From NCBI GenBank assembly GCA_029561255.1, contig JAKQJH010000379.1, positions 1-48,955 on the forward strand: 48,955 bases of DNA, in the 5' to 3' direction. This DNA comes from Bacteroidota bacterium. GTDB taxonomy: Bacteria; Bacteroidota; Bacteroidia; Chitinophagales; Chitinophagaceae. The notes under the pieces are model-generated. The model worked only from the letters and a program-made list of their open reading frames with translations. It made no database searches and was not told the DNA's origin. Positions 33,144 to 42,410 of this stretch are shown in pieces; within the stretch, counting starts at the first letter, position 1; the number at the start of each line of letters is the position of its first letter. A program made the position numbers and the translations under genes.

Positions 33144-34889
33144 TCAGAAAACGGTTCCACTGATTGTACAATCTGCTTTACTGAAGGCATTCTCAAAACG
33201 GACTTTCATCCTTGCAGCTTGTTTTGATTTATGTTGTGCTTTAAGTACCTGCCAGTTACCATAAAGGGCCCAGCCATTTTCATTATTTACCGCCAGATCT
33301 TCGCTCAGTATTTTTGATGCCTCCTCCAGGCGGCCTGCAATAATATAAGCATTGGCCAGGTAATGTCTCGGGTTCAGCATCCAGTCACGCGGTTCATTAT
33401 ACACCATCTGTGCTTCTTTTATCACCGCGTTCCTGAACTGTTCTAAAGCAGCCTGCTGGTCATTTTCCTCCAGCAAAATACTCCCTTCCAGCAGGGCAAT
33501 AGCAATCATGGCACCATCAATAGCCGGGGAGAAAGGTGTAAAGGGAATGGTCAGTACGGTATCTTTTGACAAAACCTTCATTTCAGCCAGCGCCAGTTTT
33601 GCTTCTTTTATTTTTTGTGTCCGGGTAAGGGCCATCCCTCTTCCAAACTGCCAGAGAATACGACTGTATACCTGGTTTGCCGGTGGTTCCTTATATTCCA
33701 GGAGTTTTTGCCAACGTCCAAATCGGATTTCAGTAAAAACCGGGGTCATATAAACATATTGAACCAGGTTGCCCATCGCACCGGGGAACTCAAGGTAACC
33801 CGCAGGGATATTGCTAATCAGGTCGGCAGCGGATTGGACAGAGCTGGTATAACGACCAGCCATCATCGCATTATTCACCTGCATATGCAGGTTGTGAATA
33901 ATGTACAGAAAATCGGCGCCGGTAACCGGTGCATACAGTGGGATTGTTTGCTGATAGCTTTTAACAGCTGATTCATTGACGCTTACCCCTTTATTATAAT
34001 GGCCGGTACGCAGGTAAATATGTGAAGGCATATGAACGGTATGTGAGAGGCCGGGTGTCAGTTTTCCCAGCCGGTCTGCACTGGCCAACGCTTTTGCTGC
34101 TTCCGGAGAAGGTTCCATTACATGGATATAATAGTGATTCAGACCAGGGTTCTGCGGATTAGATAACAGGCCTTTTTCTAGTACTTGCCGGATCAGGGGA
34201 GTCCAGGCTTTTGGGGTTCCGTCCGGTGACCAGAGTTCCCATGGATGTTCCAGCATCATGGCATCGGCATATAGTGCAGCCACATCGCCCTGTCCGGGAA
34301 ATGTTTGATACAACTCTGCCATTTTAGCGGTATAGGCTTCATTCAGCTGCTTGCGGTTGGTATCTGCAGAATCAGCCGTGTACCGGACAGATATGGCTTT
34401 GATCAATGCCTTTTCCAGTTCGGTAGCTCCTGATGAGAATTGTTGTGCTTTGCTGACCGCCACAAGGGCAGCGGGAGTAGCCGCATAGCCAAAATCATTG
34501 ATATTAGGACCATAGGCCAGCGCCTGGGCCCAATAAAGCATGGCCGATTCCGGATCAAAACGGCTGGCTTTTTTAAATGAGGCCATGGCTTCAATGATGT
34601 GAAAACTATAATACATGTTAATGCCCTGGTTAAAGTAAAAACGGGCACTGTCATGGCGGCTGCTGATGGACCATGTATAAGAACCGGCGCCGGGTATCGG
34701 GGGAATATCCGTTTCTTCAAGCCAATCACTGAGTGCCTCCCAGTCAGGGCTGCACCGGATTACCTGTTGATAATGGAGAGGCAATGATTTTGTTCCGGCA
34801 GAAGATGCCTGAAACCGATCACGAAAAGTGAACGCCAATGAGGCCGTTATCAGCGCCAGCAAAGCCAGGCTCAGCAAAGGTGATTTCAT
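33144..34889 (-). CDS. Secreted tetratricopeptide-repeat protein
   Basis: 581 residues with an N-terminal signal or membrane anchor (MKSPLLSLALLALITASLAF). The rest is helical TPR-like repeats: FNQGINMYYSFHIIEAMASFKKASRFDPESAMLYW (about residues 90-125) is a clear double TPR, and further repeats run to the C-terminus (ANAYIIAGRLEEASKIL, ALYGNWQVLKAQHKSKQAARM). The central segment LNHYYIHVMEPSPEAAKAL and LSHTVHMPSHIYLRTGHY is typical of a family of TPR proteins seen widely in bacteria without known function. Likely periplasmic, perhaps a scaffold. It is convergent with hutG (stop codons adjacent) and follows the ABC-F gene on the same strand by 73 nt. Confidence 0.82.
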   Translation of the reverse strand: MKSPLLSLALLALITASLAFTFRDRFQASSAGTKSLPLHYQQVIRCSPDWEALSDWLEETDIPPIPGAGSYTWSISSRHDSARFYFNQGINMYYSFHIIEAMASFKKASRFDPESAMLYWAQALAYGPNINDFGYAATPAALVAVSKAQQFSSGATELEKALIKAISVRYTADSADTNRKQLNEAYTAKMAELYQTFPGQGDVAALYADAMMLEHPWELWSPDGTPKAWTPLIRQVLEKGLLSNPQNPGLNHYYIHVMEPSPEAAKALASADRLGKLTPGLSHTVHMPSHIYLRTGHYNKGVSVNESAVKSYQQTIPLYAPVTGADFLYIIHNLHMQVNNAMMAGRYTSSVQSAADLISNIPAGYLEFPGAMGNLVQYVYMTPVFTEIRFGRWQKLLEYKEPPANQVYSRILWQFGRGMALTRTQKIKEAKLALAEMKVLSKDTVLTIPFTPFSPAIDGAMIAIALLEGSILLEENDQQAALEQFRNAVIKEAQMVYNEPRDWMLNPRHYLANAYIIAGRLEEASKILSEDLAVNNENGWALYGNWQVLKAQHKSKQAARMKVRFENAFSKADCTISGTVF

Positions 34890-34892
34890 AAA

Positions 34893-34930
34893 CGTTGGTT
34901 TGTGTTACAGAAATTACATTAAAACCAACG
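34893..34930 (-). repeat. Inverted repeat 3 nt before the TPR start codon
   Basis: Perfect 9-nt arms CGTTGGTTT (34893-34901) and AAACCAACG (34922-34930) with a 20-nt spacer. In the minus-strand mRNA the hairpin would end 3 nt before the ATG at 34889 and could cover the ribosome binding region. It could also be a protein-binding operator. Confidence 0.6.
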
Positions 34931-34962
34931 ATTGGAAAAAATATTTTTTAAACAGCAGATTA

Positions 34963-36945
34963 TCAGCTTTCCAGTTCCATAATCTTTTCAAAAAGCTGTT
35001 CGTATTGTTTATTCAGGCCAGTCAACTCCAGATCGGCTTTTTTATACCCGTTTTCTGCTTCGAGGAATTTTGTTTTATCGGAGTAAACGGATGGATCTGC
35101 TAAGGAGGCTTCCAGTTCAGTTTTGCGGAGATTCAGTTTGGCGATCTGTTCTTCCACCTGCTGAAACTGTCGTTGTACCCGTTGCAACTCTTTTTTCTTT
35201 TCTTTATCAATGGCCATGCCGGGTTGTTGCTGTTTTGCAACCGGAGGTGGGGGAGGCGGGGGAGCAGCTTGCTTTTGTTTATTATCCGCCTGTTTTACCG
35301 TTTCCGGCTTTTTCTCCGGTTTTTTATTTTCGAGTTCCTGTTTGGCCATTCGTTCCTTCCAGGCCACCCATTCTTCATAACCGCCCTTAAACTCTTTGAT
35401 CTCATGGTCCACAATTTCCCAGATCTTATTGGCCGTTTTAGCCACAAAATAACGGTCGTGACTCACCAGGATAATACTGCCCTGGTAACGGTTAAGGGAT
35501 TCGATCAGCAGATCACAACTATGCATGTCGAGGTGGTTGGTCGGCTCATCGAGCATCAGGAAATTGGCCTTGCTCACAATTACCTTGGCCAGGGCCACCC
35601 TGGCTTTTTCACCTCCACTGAGAATCCGTATTTTTTTATCCGATTCGTCACCACTAAACAGGAAACAGCCAAGTAGTCCCCGTAATTCAAGTTCCGTCAT
35701 CTGGCTGCCACATTCCTTCATTTCATCCAGGATCGTGTTATTCAGGTTCAGGGCTTCCAGCTGGTGCTGGGCATAAAAACTTTCCTCTACATTATGACCC
35801 CATTTGCGTTCACCCTGTGAAAACTGCTCCACCCCTGCAATAATCCGCAGCAAGGTGGACTTTCCTTTTCCATTGGCCCCGATGAGGGCAATTTTATCGC
35901 CACGGTCAATTTCGATTGAACTGTTTTCAATAATGACATTATCCCCGAAAGCTTTGGATACATTATGCAGTTCTACCAGCACTTTACCCGGCTGTTTGTC
36001 CACCCTGAAATTGATCCGGATATCCGGTCGTTCGATCCCGGCTTCTTCGATCCTGTCGAGTTTATCCAGCTTTTTCATGATACTCTGGGCCATGGCTGCC
36101 TTACTGGCTTTGGCCCTGAACCGTTCCACCAGCCGTTCATTCTGCCGTATATAATCCTGCTGATTCTCGTAGGCTTTCTGCTGCATTTCTACACGGATCG
36201 CTTTTTCCTTTTCAAAATAATCATAATTACCGGTGTAGATATGTAATTGCTGTTGGTATACTTCCACGATCTTGGTCACCATCCGGTTCAGGAAGTATTT
36301 ATCGTGACTTACAATCACCACGGATCCCTGGTAATGCAGGAGGTATTTTTCAAGCCATTCGATGGAGGGAAGGTCAAGGTGGTTGGTCGGCTCATCTAGC
36401 AGGAGCAAATCGGGCTGTTGCAGGATCATTTTGGCCAGCAATACCCGCATCCGCCATCCGCCGCTGAATTCTTTATAAGGGCGGTGGAGATCGGCATTGG
36501 CAAATCCTAATCCCTGTAAAACTTCTTCCGTCTTATAGTGGATACTGTAACCATCCAGGGTATCCATTTCATGCAACCGGTCACTGTACTCATGCAGGGT
36601 TTTTTCATCCCCTGTTCTTTCCAATTCATGACCCAGTTCCTCAATTTCTTTCTCCAGTTGCAATACCCGTTCAAAGGCACCCAATGCTACCTGGAGGATG
36701 GATTCCTCGGTATCAAAACTGAGCAGGTCCTGGTGAAGGTATCCCATGGACGTGGTCCGGCTTCTTTCCACCGTACCGGAAGAAGGCTGGTATTGCCCCA
36801 CGAGTAATTTCAGAAGGGTCGATTTCCCCGTTCCATTATAACCGATCAGGCCGATCCGTTCACCCGGTTGTATATGCCAGGTGGCATCTTCCACAATAGC
36901 ACGGGCACCAAACTCAAAAGTCACATTTTGAAATCCTGCGAGCAT
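34963..36945 (-). CDS. ABC-F family ATPase (ribosome-associated, Uup/YbiT type)
   Basis: 660 residues with two ABC domains and no membrane segment, the ABC-F form, which acts on the ribosome rather than in transport. Domain 1 has Walker A GYNGTGKST, signature FSGGWRMRV and Walker B LLLLDEPTNHLD. Domain 2 has GANGKGKST, LSGGEKARV and FLMLDEPTNHLD. The linker between them (about residues 240-310) is long, basic and helical, as in the P-site tRNA interaction motif. A Lys/Pro-rich hinge with a run of seven Pro (about residue 570) leads to a C-terminal coiled coil, as in Uup. ABC-F proteins relieve ribosome stalling or protect against antibiotics; which applies here cannot be told. A -7 box lies upstream. 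Confidence 0.94.
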   Translation of the reverse strand: MLAGFQNVTFEFGARAIVEDATWHIQPGERIGLIGYNGTGKSTLLKLLVGQYQPSSGTVERSRTTSMGYLHQDLLSFDTEESILQVALGAFERVLQLEKEIEELGHELERTGDEKTLHEYSDRLHEMDTLDGYSIHYKTEEVLQGLGFANADLHRPYKEFSGGWRMRVLLAKMILQQPDLLLLDEPTNHLDLPSIEWLEKYLLHYQGSVVIVSHDKYFLNRMVTKIVEVYQQQLHIYTGNYDYFEKEKAIRVEMQQKAYENQQDYIRQNERLVERFRAKASKAAMAQSIMKKLDKLDRIEEAGIERPDIRINFRVDKQPGKVLVELHNVSKAFGDNVIIENSSIEIDRGDKIALIGANGKGKSTLLRIIAGVEQFSQGERKWGHNVEESFYAQHQLEALNLNNTILDEMKECGSQMTELELRGLLGCFLFSGDESDKKIRILSGGEKARVALAKVIVSKANFLMLDEPTNHLDMHSCDLLIESLNRYQGSIILVSHDRYFVAKTANKIWEIVDHEIKEFKGGYEEWVAWKERMAKQELENKKPEKKPETVKQADNKQKQAAPPPPPPPVAKQQQPGMAIDKEKKKELQRVQRQFQQVEEQIAKLNLRKTELEASLADPSVYSDKTKFLEAENGYKKADLELTGLNKQYEQLFEKIMELES

Positions 36946-36965
36946 ATTAATTTTTTAACAGGTTG

Positions 36966-36973
36966 CAAAAATA
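36966..36973 (-). promoter_or_regulatory. Bacteroidota -7 promoter box of the ABC-F gene
   Basis: On the minus strand TATTTTTG matches TAnnTTTG, 21 nt before the ATG at 36945. It lies back to back with the box at 37003-37010 for the opposite gene. Confidence 0.55.
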
Positions 36974-37002
36974 ACGGATTCGCCGTTCCGGTGCAGGGGG
37001 TT

Positions 37003-37010
37003 TATCTTTG
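37003..37010 (+). promoter_or_regulatory. Bacteroidota -7 promoter box of the DUF3347-like/TonB operon
   Basis: TATCTTTGCT, 38 nt before the ATG at 37048, supports that start over earlier ones that would overlap the ABC-F gene. Confidence 0.65.
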
Positions 37011-37047
37011 CTCAAATATTTTCTTTCCGGTGACCTTAATCCTGAAC

Positions 37048-37719
37048 ATGTTGCTGATTTTGCTCCTGGTGGTACTTACCGGGCTGTATATACACTGGCG
37101 GAAACAGCCAGGAAAGACCCAAATACCACGCTGGATCCTCTTTCCGGGGCTGTTGTTCCTTATAATAGCCCTGTTTCGTTTTTTAAATGTTTATAAGGAA
37201 GAGGCAGCAACTGAACCACAATCCTTGTCATCGGTGCAGTCTGCTGCATATAGCCCCGGATTCACACATGCCATCGAAAATATCTTTTCAAGTTATTTTC
37301 AGCTGGTTGATCAGCTGGCAGCCGGGAATATGGCAACAGCAGAAGAGCAGGGCAGCCGGCTGAAACTGGCTTTGGATAGTTTTACTATTGAAGAACTCGT
37401 GACTGATACCATTAAATATGATGCCGTCTTCCTGTCATTGGACAATGCCCGGGCCGAAACAACGGCTATAATAATGGATCCCGAAATAGCGGAAAAAAGG
37501 GCTTCTCTGAATATCTTATCCCGTGAACTGTATACGATGCTGACCCTGCTAGTTATGGCTGATCTTTCGTATTACCGGCTGATATGTCCGGATGCGTTTG
37601 GCAAAGGCAATGAGGGTTGGTGGATCGGAAAATCAGCGGATGCACCTAATCCGTATGGTCTGACGGGTTGCAGCAGTGCTCAACGGATCACAAAGACTGA
37701 TCAACCAATCATTAAATAA
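37048..37719 (+). CDS. DUF3347-like membrane-anchored protein
   Basis: The ATG at 37048 gives 223 residues and a hydrophobic N-terminus (MLLILLLVVLTGLYIHW), then a second helix (ILFPGLLFLIIALFRFL). After that comes a soluble helical domain: IENIFSSYFQLVDQLAAGNMATAEEQGSRLKLAL, an LSRELYTMLTLL helix and YRLICPDAFGKGNEGWWIG...NPYGLTGC. This order (paired helices, CP-x-A, G-x-W, NPY-x-G-x-x-x-C) resembles DUF3347, a periplasmic domain linked to metal efflux adaptors in this phylum. I infer that the two helices are both anchors. It lies 15 nt before the TonB-dependent receptor gene and shares its promoter, so the two are an operon. Confidence 0.72.
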   Translation: MLLILLLVVLTGLYIHWRKQPGKTQIPRWILFPGLLFLIIALFRFLNVYKEEAATEPQSLSSVQSAAYSPGFTHAIENIFSSYFQLVDQLAAGNMATAEEQGSRLKLALDSFTIEELVTDTIKYDAVFLSLDNARAETTAIIMDPEIAEKRASLNILSRELYTMLTLLVMADLSYYRLICPDAFGKGNEGWWIGKSADAPNPYGLTGCSSAQRITKTDQPIIK

Positions 37720-37734
37720 TTTGTTGTAGTGAAT

Positions 37735-40092
37735 ATGTTTCGGTTTCATGTAGTCGTTGTCTCCCTTTTAATGCTGTCTTCAGGCATAGCCGCCCAAACC
37801 CGCTATACTTTGAACGGTTATGTAAAAGACAGTCTTTCCGGTGAAACCATCATTGGAGCCACGGTAGCCGTAAATGGCCTGTCCCGGGGGGTAACCAGCA
37901 ATCAATATGGTTTTTATTCACTCACCCTCGACGAGGGGGAATACGATATCCAGGTCTCCCATGTTTCATATATGGGCCAGGTAGTTCCGCTACACTTGCA
38001 TTCCAACCAGACCTTGAATTTTGATTTACTCTCCAAATCCGCCCTGATCAACGAAGTGGTGGTGTACAGTAAAAAAAGGGACGGGAATGTAAAAAATGCC
38101 CAGATGGGGAAGATCGATCTGACCATGAACCAGGTCAGGGCCATACCGGCTTTTATGGGGGAAGTGGATATTCTGAAAGCAATCCAGTTGTTGCCGGGGG
38201 TGCAAAGTGCCGGTGAGGGTAATGCCGGTTTTTATGTCCGGGGCGGTGGACCGGACCAGAACCTGATCATGCTCGATGATGCAGTGGTGTATAATACCGG
38301 GCATCTGTTTGGCTTCTTTTCCATTTTCAATGGAGATGCCATCAAGAATGTTTCCCTCATTAAGGGTGGTATGCCCGCCCAGTATGGTGGCCGGCTCTCC
38401 TCGGTGCTGGATGTATCCATGAAGGAGGGGAATATCAATAAATTCCAGACGGAAGGAGGGATCGGGTTGATTGCCTCCCGTTTTTCCGTACAAGGACCGA
38501 TCAAAAAGGAAAAAGCTTCCTTTATTGTATCAGCCCGGCGAACCTATATCGATGCATTGGTAAAACCCTTTGTAAGTAAGAGCAGCAGTTTTTACGGATC
38601 AGGCTACTATTTCTATGATTTGAATGCCAAGGTCAACTATCGCTTTTCGGATAAAGACCGGCTTTACCTGAGTGGCTATTTCGGCAGAGATGTTTTTGAC
38701 TTCCGGAATTCCAAACGATCTTTCAACACGAATATCCCATGGGGAAATTCCACGGCGACGCTCCGGTGGAATCATGTATTCAACCGCCGCCTGTTTGCCA
38801 ATACCACAGCTGTATACAATGATTATAATTTTAAATTTTCCGCTGCCCAGGAAAATTTCGAGATTGGTTTATCCTCCGGCATCCGGGATATGACAATCAA
38901 ATCAGATTTTGATTATTACCCCTTACCCAATCACAAACTGAAATTCGGGGGTCTGCTCACCCATCATAAGTTTATACCGAATGTGGTGACCGGTCGCCAG
39001 GATTCCATTCTTTTCAACCCTAATAATGAAGGAGCCAAATATGCCATGGAAGCGGCCGTGTATATACAGGATGACTGGGAAATAGGGGAGAAACTGAAAA
39101 TCAACTACGGAATACGTTGGAGCAGTTTTAACCAGGTGGGACCCTATATGTTGTATACCCGCGACGTGAATGGAAATAAACTGGACAGTATTTCTTATGC
39201 CCGTTTAAAAACCGTAAAATCCTATGGAGGACTGGAACCCCGTATGACGATCCGGTATGCACTCGATGATGAATCCTCCCTGAAAGCCGCGGTTACCCGC
39301 AATTACCAATATATCCACCTGGTGACGAATGCCGGCACCACTTTACCCACTGATCTGTGGGTGCCGAGTACGTATATTGTCCGCCCTCAGTTGAGCTGGT
39401 TGTATTCTGCCGGTTACTTCAGGAATTTTGCAGATAACCGGTATGAAACCTCGGTGGAAGTGTATTATAAGGATATGCGCAACCAGGTAGAGTATAAAGA
39501 AGGATACACGCCTTCACTGGCCGATCCTGAAGAGGAATTTGTTTTTGGTAAAGGCTGGAGTTATGGAGCTGAATTTTTTGTAAATAAAACCCGGGGGCGG
39601 ATGACGGGTTGGATCGGTTATACTTTATCCTGGACCTGGCGCAAATTTGAACAATTAAATGATGGGGGGCGTTTTCCGGCCCGTTATGACCGGAGACATG
39701 ATATTTCAGTGGTTGGTAATTATGATGCCGGGAAAAAATGGAAACTGGGGGCTGTATTTGTGTATGGTACCGGCAATGCAATCACTTTGCCGGAGAGATT
39801 TTATATTATCAACGGGGTACTGACGCAGGAATACAGTAATCTGAATCAATACCGGATGAAAGCTTATCACCGGATGGATTTTTCGGCCACCTATACGCCT
39901 GTACCTAAAAAGAAACGGAAATTAACCAGTTCATGGGTATTCAGCATTTATAATGTCTACAGCCGGCTGAATCCTTACTTTCTCTATTTTGACCAGGAAG
40001 GAAGTATCGCCACGAATGATCTGCAGGTTTCGACCAAACAGGTATCCCTGTTCCCTGTATTACCAGCAGTCACCTGGAATTTTAAGTTTTGA
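37735..40092 (+). CDS. TonB-dependent outer-membrane receptor with carboxypeptidase-like domain
   Basis: 785 residues; the ATG at 37735 follows a GTG at 37729. A signal peptide (MFRFHVVVVSLLMLSSGIAAQ) precedes a CarboxypepD_reg-like domain (YTLNGYVKDSLSGETIIGATVAV, residues about 24-105), then the plug (EVDILKAIQLLPGVQSAGEGNAGFYVRGGGPDQNLIMLDD, about 143-185) and a beta barrel ending in an aromatic strand (LPAVTWNFKF, with terminal Phe). No SusD gene is adjacent, so this is not a glycan SusCD pair; small-ligand or metal uptake fits better, in view of the DUF3347-like partner. Substrate unknown. Confidence 0.92.
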   Translation: MFRFHVVVVSLLMLSSGIAAQTRYTLNGYVKDSLSGETIIGATVAVNGLSRGVTSNQYGFYSLTLDEGEYDIQVSHVSYMGQVVPLHLHSNQTLNFDLLSKSALINEVVVYSKKRDGNVKNAQMGKIDLTMNQVRAIPAFMGEVDILKAIQLLPGVQSAGEGNAGFYVRGGGPDQNLIMLDDAVVYNTGHLFGFFSIFNGDAIKNVSLIKGGMPAQYGGRLSSVLDVSMKEGNINKFQTEGGIGLIASRFSVQGPIKKEKASFIVSARRTYIDALVKPFVSKSSSFYGSGYYFYDLNAKVNYRFSDKDRLYLSGYFGRDVFDFRNSKRSFNTNIPWGNSTATLRWNHVFNRRLFANTTAVYNDYNFKFSAAQENFEIGLSSGIRDMTIKSDFDYYPLPNHKLKFGGLLTHHKFIPNVVTGRQDSILFNPNNEGAKYAMEAAVYIQDDWEIGEKLKINYGIRWSSFNQVGPYMLYTRDVNGNKLDSISYARLKTVKSYGGLEPRMTIRYALDDESSLKAAVTRNYQYIHLVTNAGTTLPTDLWVPSTYIVRPQLSWLYSAGYFRNFADNRYETSVEVYYKDMRNQVEYKEGYTPSLADPEEEFVFGKGWSYGAEFFVNKTRGRMTGWIGYTLSWTWRKFEQLNDGGRFPARYDRRHDISVVGNYDAGKKWKLGAVFVYGTGNAITLPERFYIINGVLTQEYSNLNQYRMKAYHRMDFSATYTPVPKKKRKLTSSWVFSIYNVYSRLNPYFLYFDQEGSIATNDLQVSTKQVSLFPVLPAVTWNFKF

Positions 40093-40104
40093 TTTCCCTA
40101 AACA

Positions 40105-40130
40105 AAAAAGCCCCGTTGGAACGGAGCCTT
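40105..40130. terminator. Candidate terminator after the TonB-dependent receptor gene
   Basis: GCCCCGTT and AACGGAGC form a stem with one mismatch around a GG turn. On the minus strand a run of six T follows; on the plus strand the T run is weak. Confidence 0.45.
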
Positions 40131-40265
40131 CTTGCGTCAAAGAAATTGAGGAAATTAAAATTGTTTGCATACTAAAGTTACCTATTAAAGTATTCTCCAC
40201 AAACTAATAGCTTAATATATTTAGCTTTCTTACCAGTTATTTAAATTGTTTGTTATTCATACTTA

Positions 40266-40295
40266 CTTTTTTGTAGTCATTCTACGACAAAAAAG
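40266..40295. repeat. AT-rich inverted repeat, possible bidirectional terminator
   Basis: Arms CTTTTTTGTAGT and ACGACAAAAAAG (one mismatch) lie 11 nt beyond the minus-strand gene stop. The spacer 40093-40305 is strongly AT-rich and holds no gene. Confidence 0.4.
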
Positions 40296-40305
40296 ATAAT
40301 AAAGA

Positions 40306-41163
40306 TCATTTATCCGTCAACGGCTTTTCATAAACAAAACGGACCATGGCATTTTTCTGTTCATCAGAAGTAAGATAGAGTTGATAACGTTTTGTGCCGG
40401 CGGTAATAATCATTAATGCGGTATTGGGAGGAATGGAGCCCAGGTTTTCTCCCACCATGATCACTTCCTGTACTGTTTTCTTCTGATCCACCCGGACACT
40501 TACAGATATTGGTTGAGTTTTCAGCATCCGGTTGGACACCAACGGCATACTGTTTACATAAACAGAAATCGTATCACCATCTATCTGCCCGTTATCATAA
40601 AAATCAATTTTGATATTCCCGGTGTCTACTTTTATTTCCTTCACCAGTTCCGCTTTCCGGTTGGTGAGTGAAGGAGGGAGTTTCACTTCCGGTTTGAAGA
40701 GCGTCTTATCAAAACGGGTGAGGACAATGGACCCCGGTTCGCAAACGGTCTTCCCGTCAATGGCTTTACCGGTGGGTGTAGACCAGGTACCACGTAGTTG
40801 TTCTTCGGTCACCACATTCCCGTTGCCCCGGTGAAAACTGAGTTTATAGGTTTTGATACAGGGAACACAATCCTCTTTAATCTTAAATGTCACAATACCG
40901 ATTTCCTGGATGGTAATTAAGTTGCTGTCACGGTTATAAGTTCCTTCAAAGTTCTCTTTTAAATAATTGGAAGAATCAGAAAAGTGATAGGCTGTTCCCG
41001 TGATATGGCTGCCGGCCAGTTGGAGCTGGAGTTCTATCTGATAAACGGGAAAACACCCACTGGGCGCCATCACCACTTTCCCTTTCCAGATGCCGTTAAT
41101 ATTCTGGGCGGACAATGAAATACCGGTAAATACTAATATATAAAGGAAGAAATGCCTTGCCAT
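40306..41163 (-). CDS. Secreted protein of a Bacteroidota family, paralogue 1
   Basis: 285 residues with a signal peptide (MARHFFLYILVFTGISLSAQ). An N-terminal domain begins NINGIWKGKVV and looks like a lipocalin-like or extracellular beta domain. The C-terminal domain (about residues 175-280) has DFYDNGQIDGDTISVYVN, then VMVGENLGSIPPNTALMIITAGTKRYQLYL and KNAMVRFVYEKP. The next gene upstream encodes a paralogue with the same two ends. Function unknown. It lies 91 nt after its paralogue, and no intrinsic terminator is visible between them. Confidence 0.8.
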   Translation of the reverse strand: MARHFFLYILVFTGISLSAQNINGIWKGKVVMAPSGCFPVYQIELQLQLAGSHITGTAYHFSDSSNYLKENFEGTYNRDSNLITIQEIGIVTFKIKEDCVPCIKTYKLSFHRGNGNVVTEEQLRGTWSTPTGKAIDGKTVCEPGSIVLTRFDKTLFKPEVKLPPSLTNRKAELVKEIKVDTGNIKIDFYDNGQIDGDTISVYVNSMPLVSNRMLKTQPISVSVRVDQKKTVQEVIMVGENLGSIPPNTALMIITAGTKRYQLYLTSDEQKNAMVRFVYEKPLTDK

Positions 41164-41254
41164 AACGGTGGAAAAATAAGGAAAAAAGAAGCGGTCCTGA
41201 AAAAATTACAGCAGCGGCAATTTTCTTTGCCCGGAATCCAGTCCGTCTTACCGG

Positions 41255-42394
41255 TTATCCTGGTTTCTGATACCTGAATTTAACCACTGCGTTTTTCTGT
41301 TCAGTAGACGTAATCCGCACCTCAAATCGTTGCGTACCGGCTTCCACAATCATCAGGGAGGTATTAGGGGGTATGGTTCCCAGGTTTTCGGCCACCATTG
41401 TCAGTTCATGTTCATCCTCTTGTTCACTCAGGTCAAAACGCAAAACGAGCGGTGCAGCGGTGAGTCTTTTTTCGGAAAGTACCTTTTTATTATCCAGGTA
41501 AACAGAGATGGTATCCCCGTCAATTTCGCCGTTGTCAAATAGTTTAACCGTAACCTGGTTGCTATGGATGGTTAACGTCTTTACCAGTTCATTGATCCGG
41601 TTCTTAATATCCGGCGGGGCAGGTGTGATCAGGGCCGGCTTTACTTTCCGCATAGCACTGTCATGCTTGGCCAGGTTACCGGCGACAGGCTTCAGTACCG
41701 CCGTATCTTTCCGGATAACGGGTTTGGGTTTGGTTACCACGGGTGGATTCTTTACCACCGGGGGTTTCTTAACTACCGGCGGATTGACTTTGGCTTTAAC
41801 TGTATCTTTTTTAACCGGTGCCTTATTCACCAGGACCGGGGATGTTTTTTTATCAGCCGGGTTCGATTTAACCGGTGCTTTATTGATCAGTATAGGCCCG
41901 GGTTTTACTTTGCCGCGAAGGAAGGGTTCTATATAAAAATCGGAGTTGGCCACCCGGCGCAGGTAAACCTTACCTCCACCACAGTTTTCACCTTTCTTAG
42001 TCAGCAACCCGTCTTTTTCAAATTTACTGGTATAGGTGCCTTCCAGGAACTCTTCCTTTCCGGATCGACTGTATTCAAAATTGCATTTCATGATACAGGC
42101 AGCCGATCCGTCTGACATGCGTAACTCCACGGTTCTGATTTCCTGGATCAGAATCTTTTTGCCCGCTTTATTATAACTTCCGGTCAGTGACGCTTTCCCA
42201 TAAAATACAGTGGAGAGGTAGGAGTAGGAAACACCGGAAACGGAATTACCGGACTGTTTGATCTGAAGTTCAAATTTGTAATGCTCGTAATTTTCGGTGA
42301 CAAAATAGCCCCGCCAGATACCAGACATATCCTGGGCCGACAGGGACAAGCCGGTCAGGCAGCAAAATAAAACAATAATGAATCGTTGTAACAT
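41255..42394 (-). CDS. Secreted protein of the same family, paralogue 2, with Lys/Pro/Val-rich insert
   Basis: 379 residues with a signal peptide (MLQRFIIVLFCCLTGLSLSAQ). The N-terminal domain (DMSGIWRGYFV) and the C-terminal domain (KLFDNGEIDGDTISVYLDN, MVAENLGTIPPNTSLMIVEAGTQRFEVRI, KNAVVKFRYQKP) closely match those of the gene at 40306. Between them, residues about 165-255 form a low-complexity linker rich in Lys, Pro and Val (VNKAPVKKDTV, KPPVVKNPPVVTKPKP), absent in paralogue 1, which explains the greater length. The C-terminal domain looks like a mechanosensing or cell-surface beta domain, but no function is known. A -7 box lies 17 nt upstream. Confidence 0.8.
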   Translation of the reverse strand: MLQRFIIVLFCCLTGLSLSAQDMSGIWRGYFVTENYEHYKFELQIKQSGNSVSGVSYSYLSTVFYGKASLTGSYNKAGKKILIQEIRTVELRMSDGSAACIMKCNFEYSRSGKEEFLEGTYTSKFEKDGLLTKKGENCGGGKVYLRRVANSDFYIEPFLRGKVKPGPILINKAPVKSNPADKKTSPVLVNKAPVKKDTVKAKVNPPVVKKPPVVKNPPVVTKPKPVIRKDTAVLKPVAGNLAKHDSAMRKVKPALITPAPPDIKNRINELVKTLTIHSNQVTVKLFDNGEIDGDTISVYLDNKKVLSEKRLTAAPLVLRFDLSEQEDEHELTMVAENLGTIPPNTSLMIVEAGTQRFEVRITSTEQKNAVVKFRYQKPG

Positions 42395-42410
42395 AGGCTT
42401 CGACAGTCTG

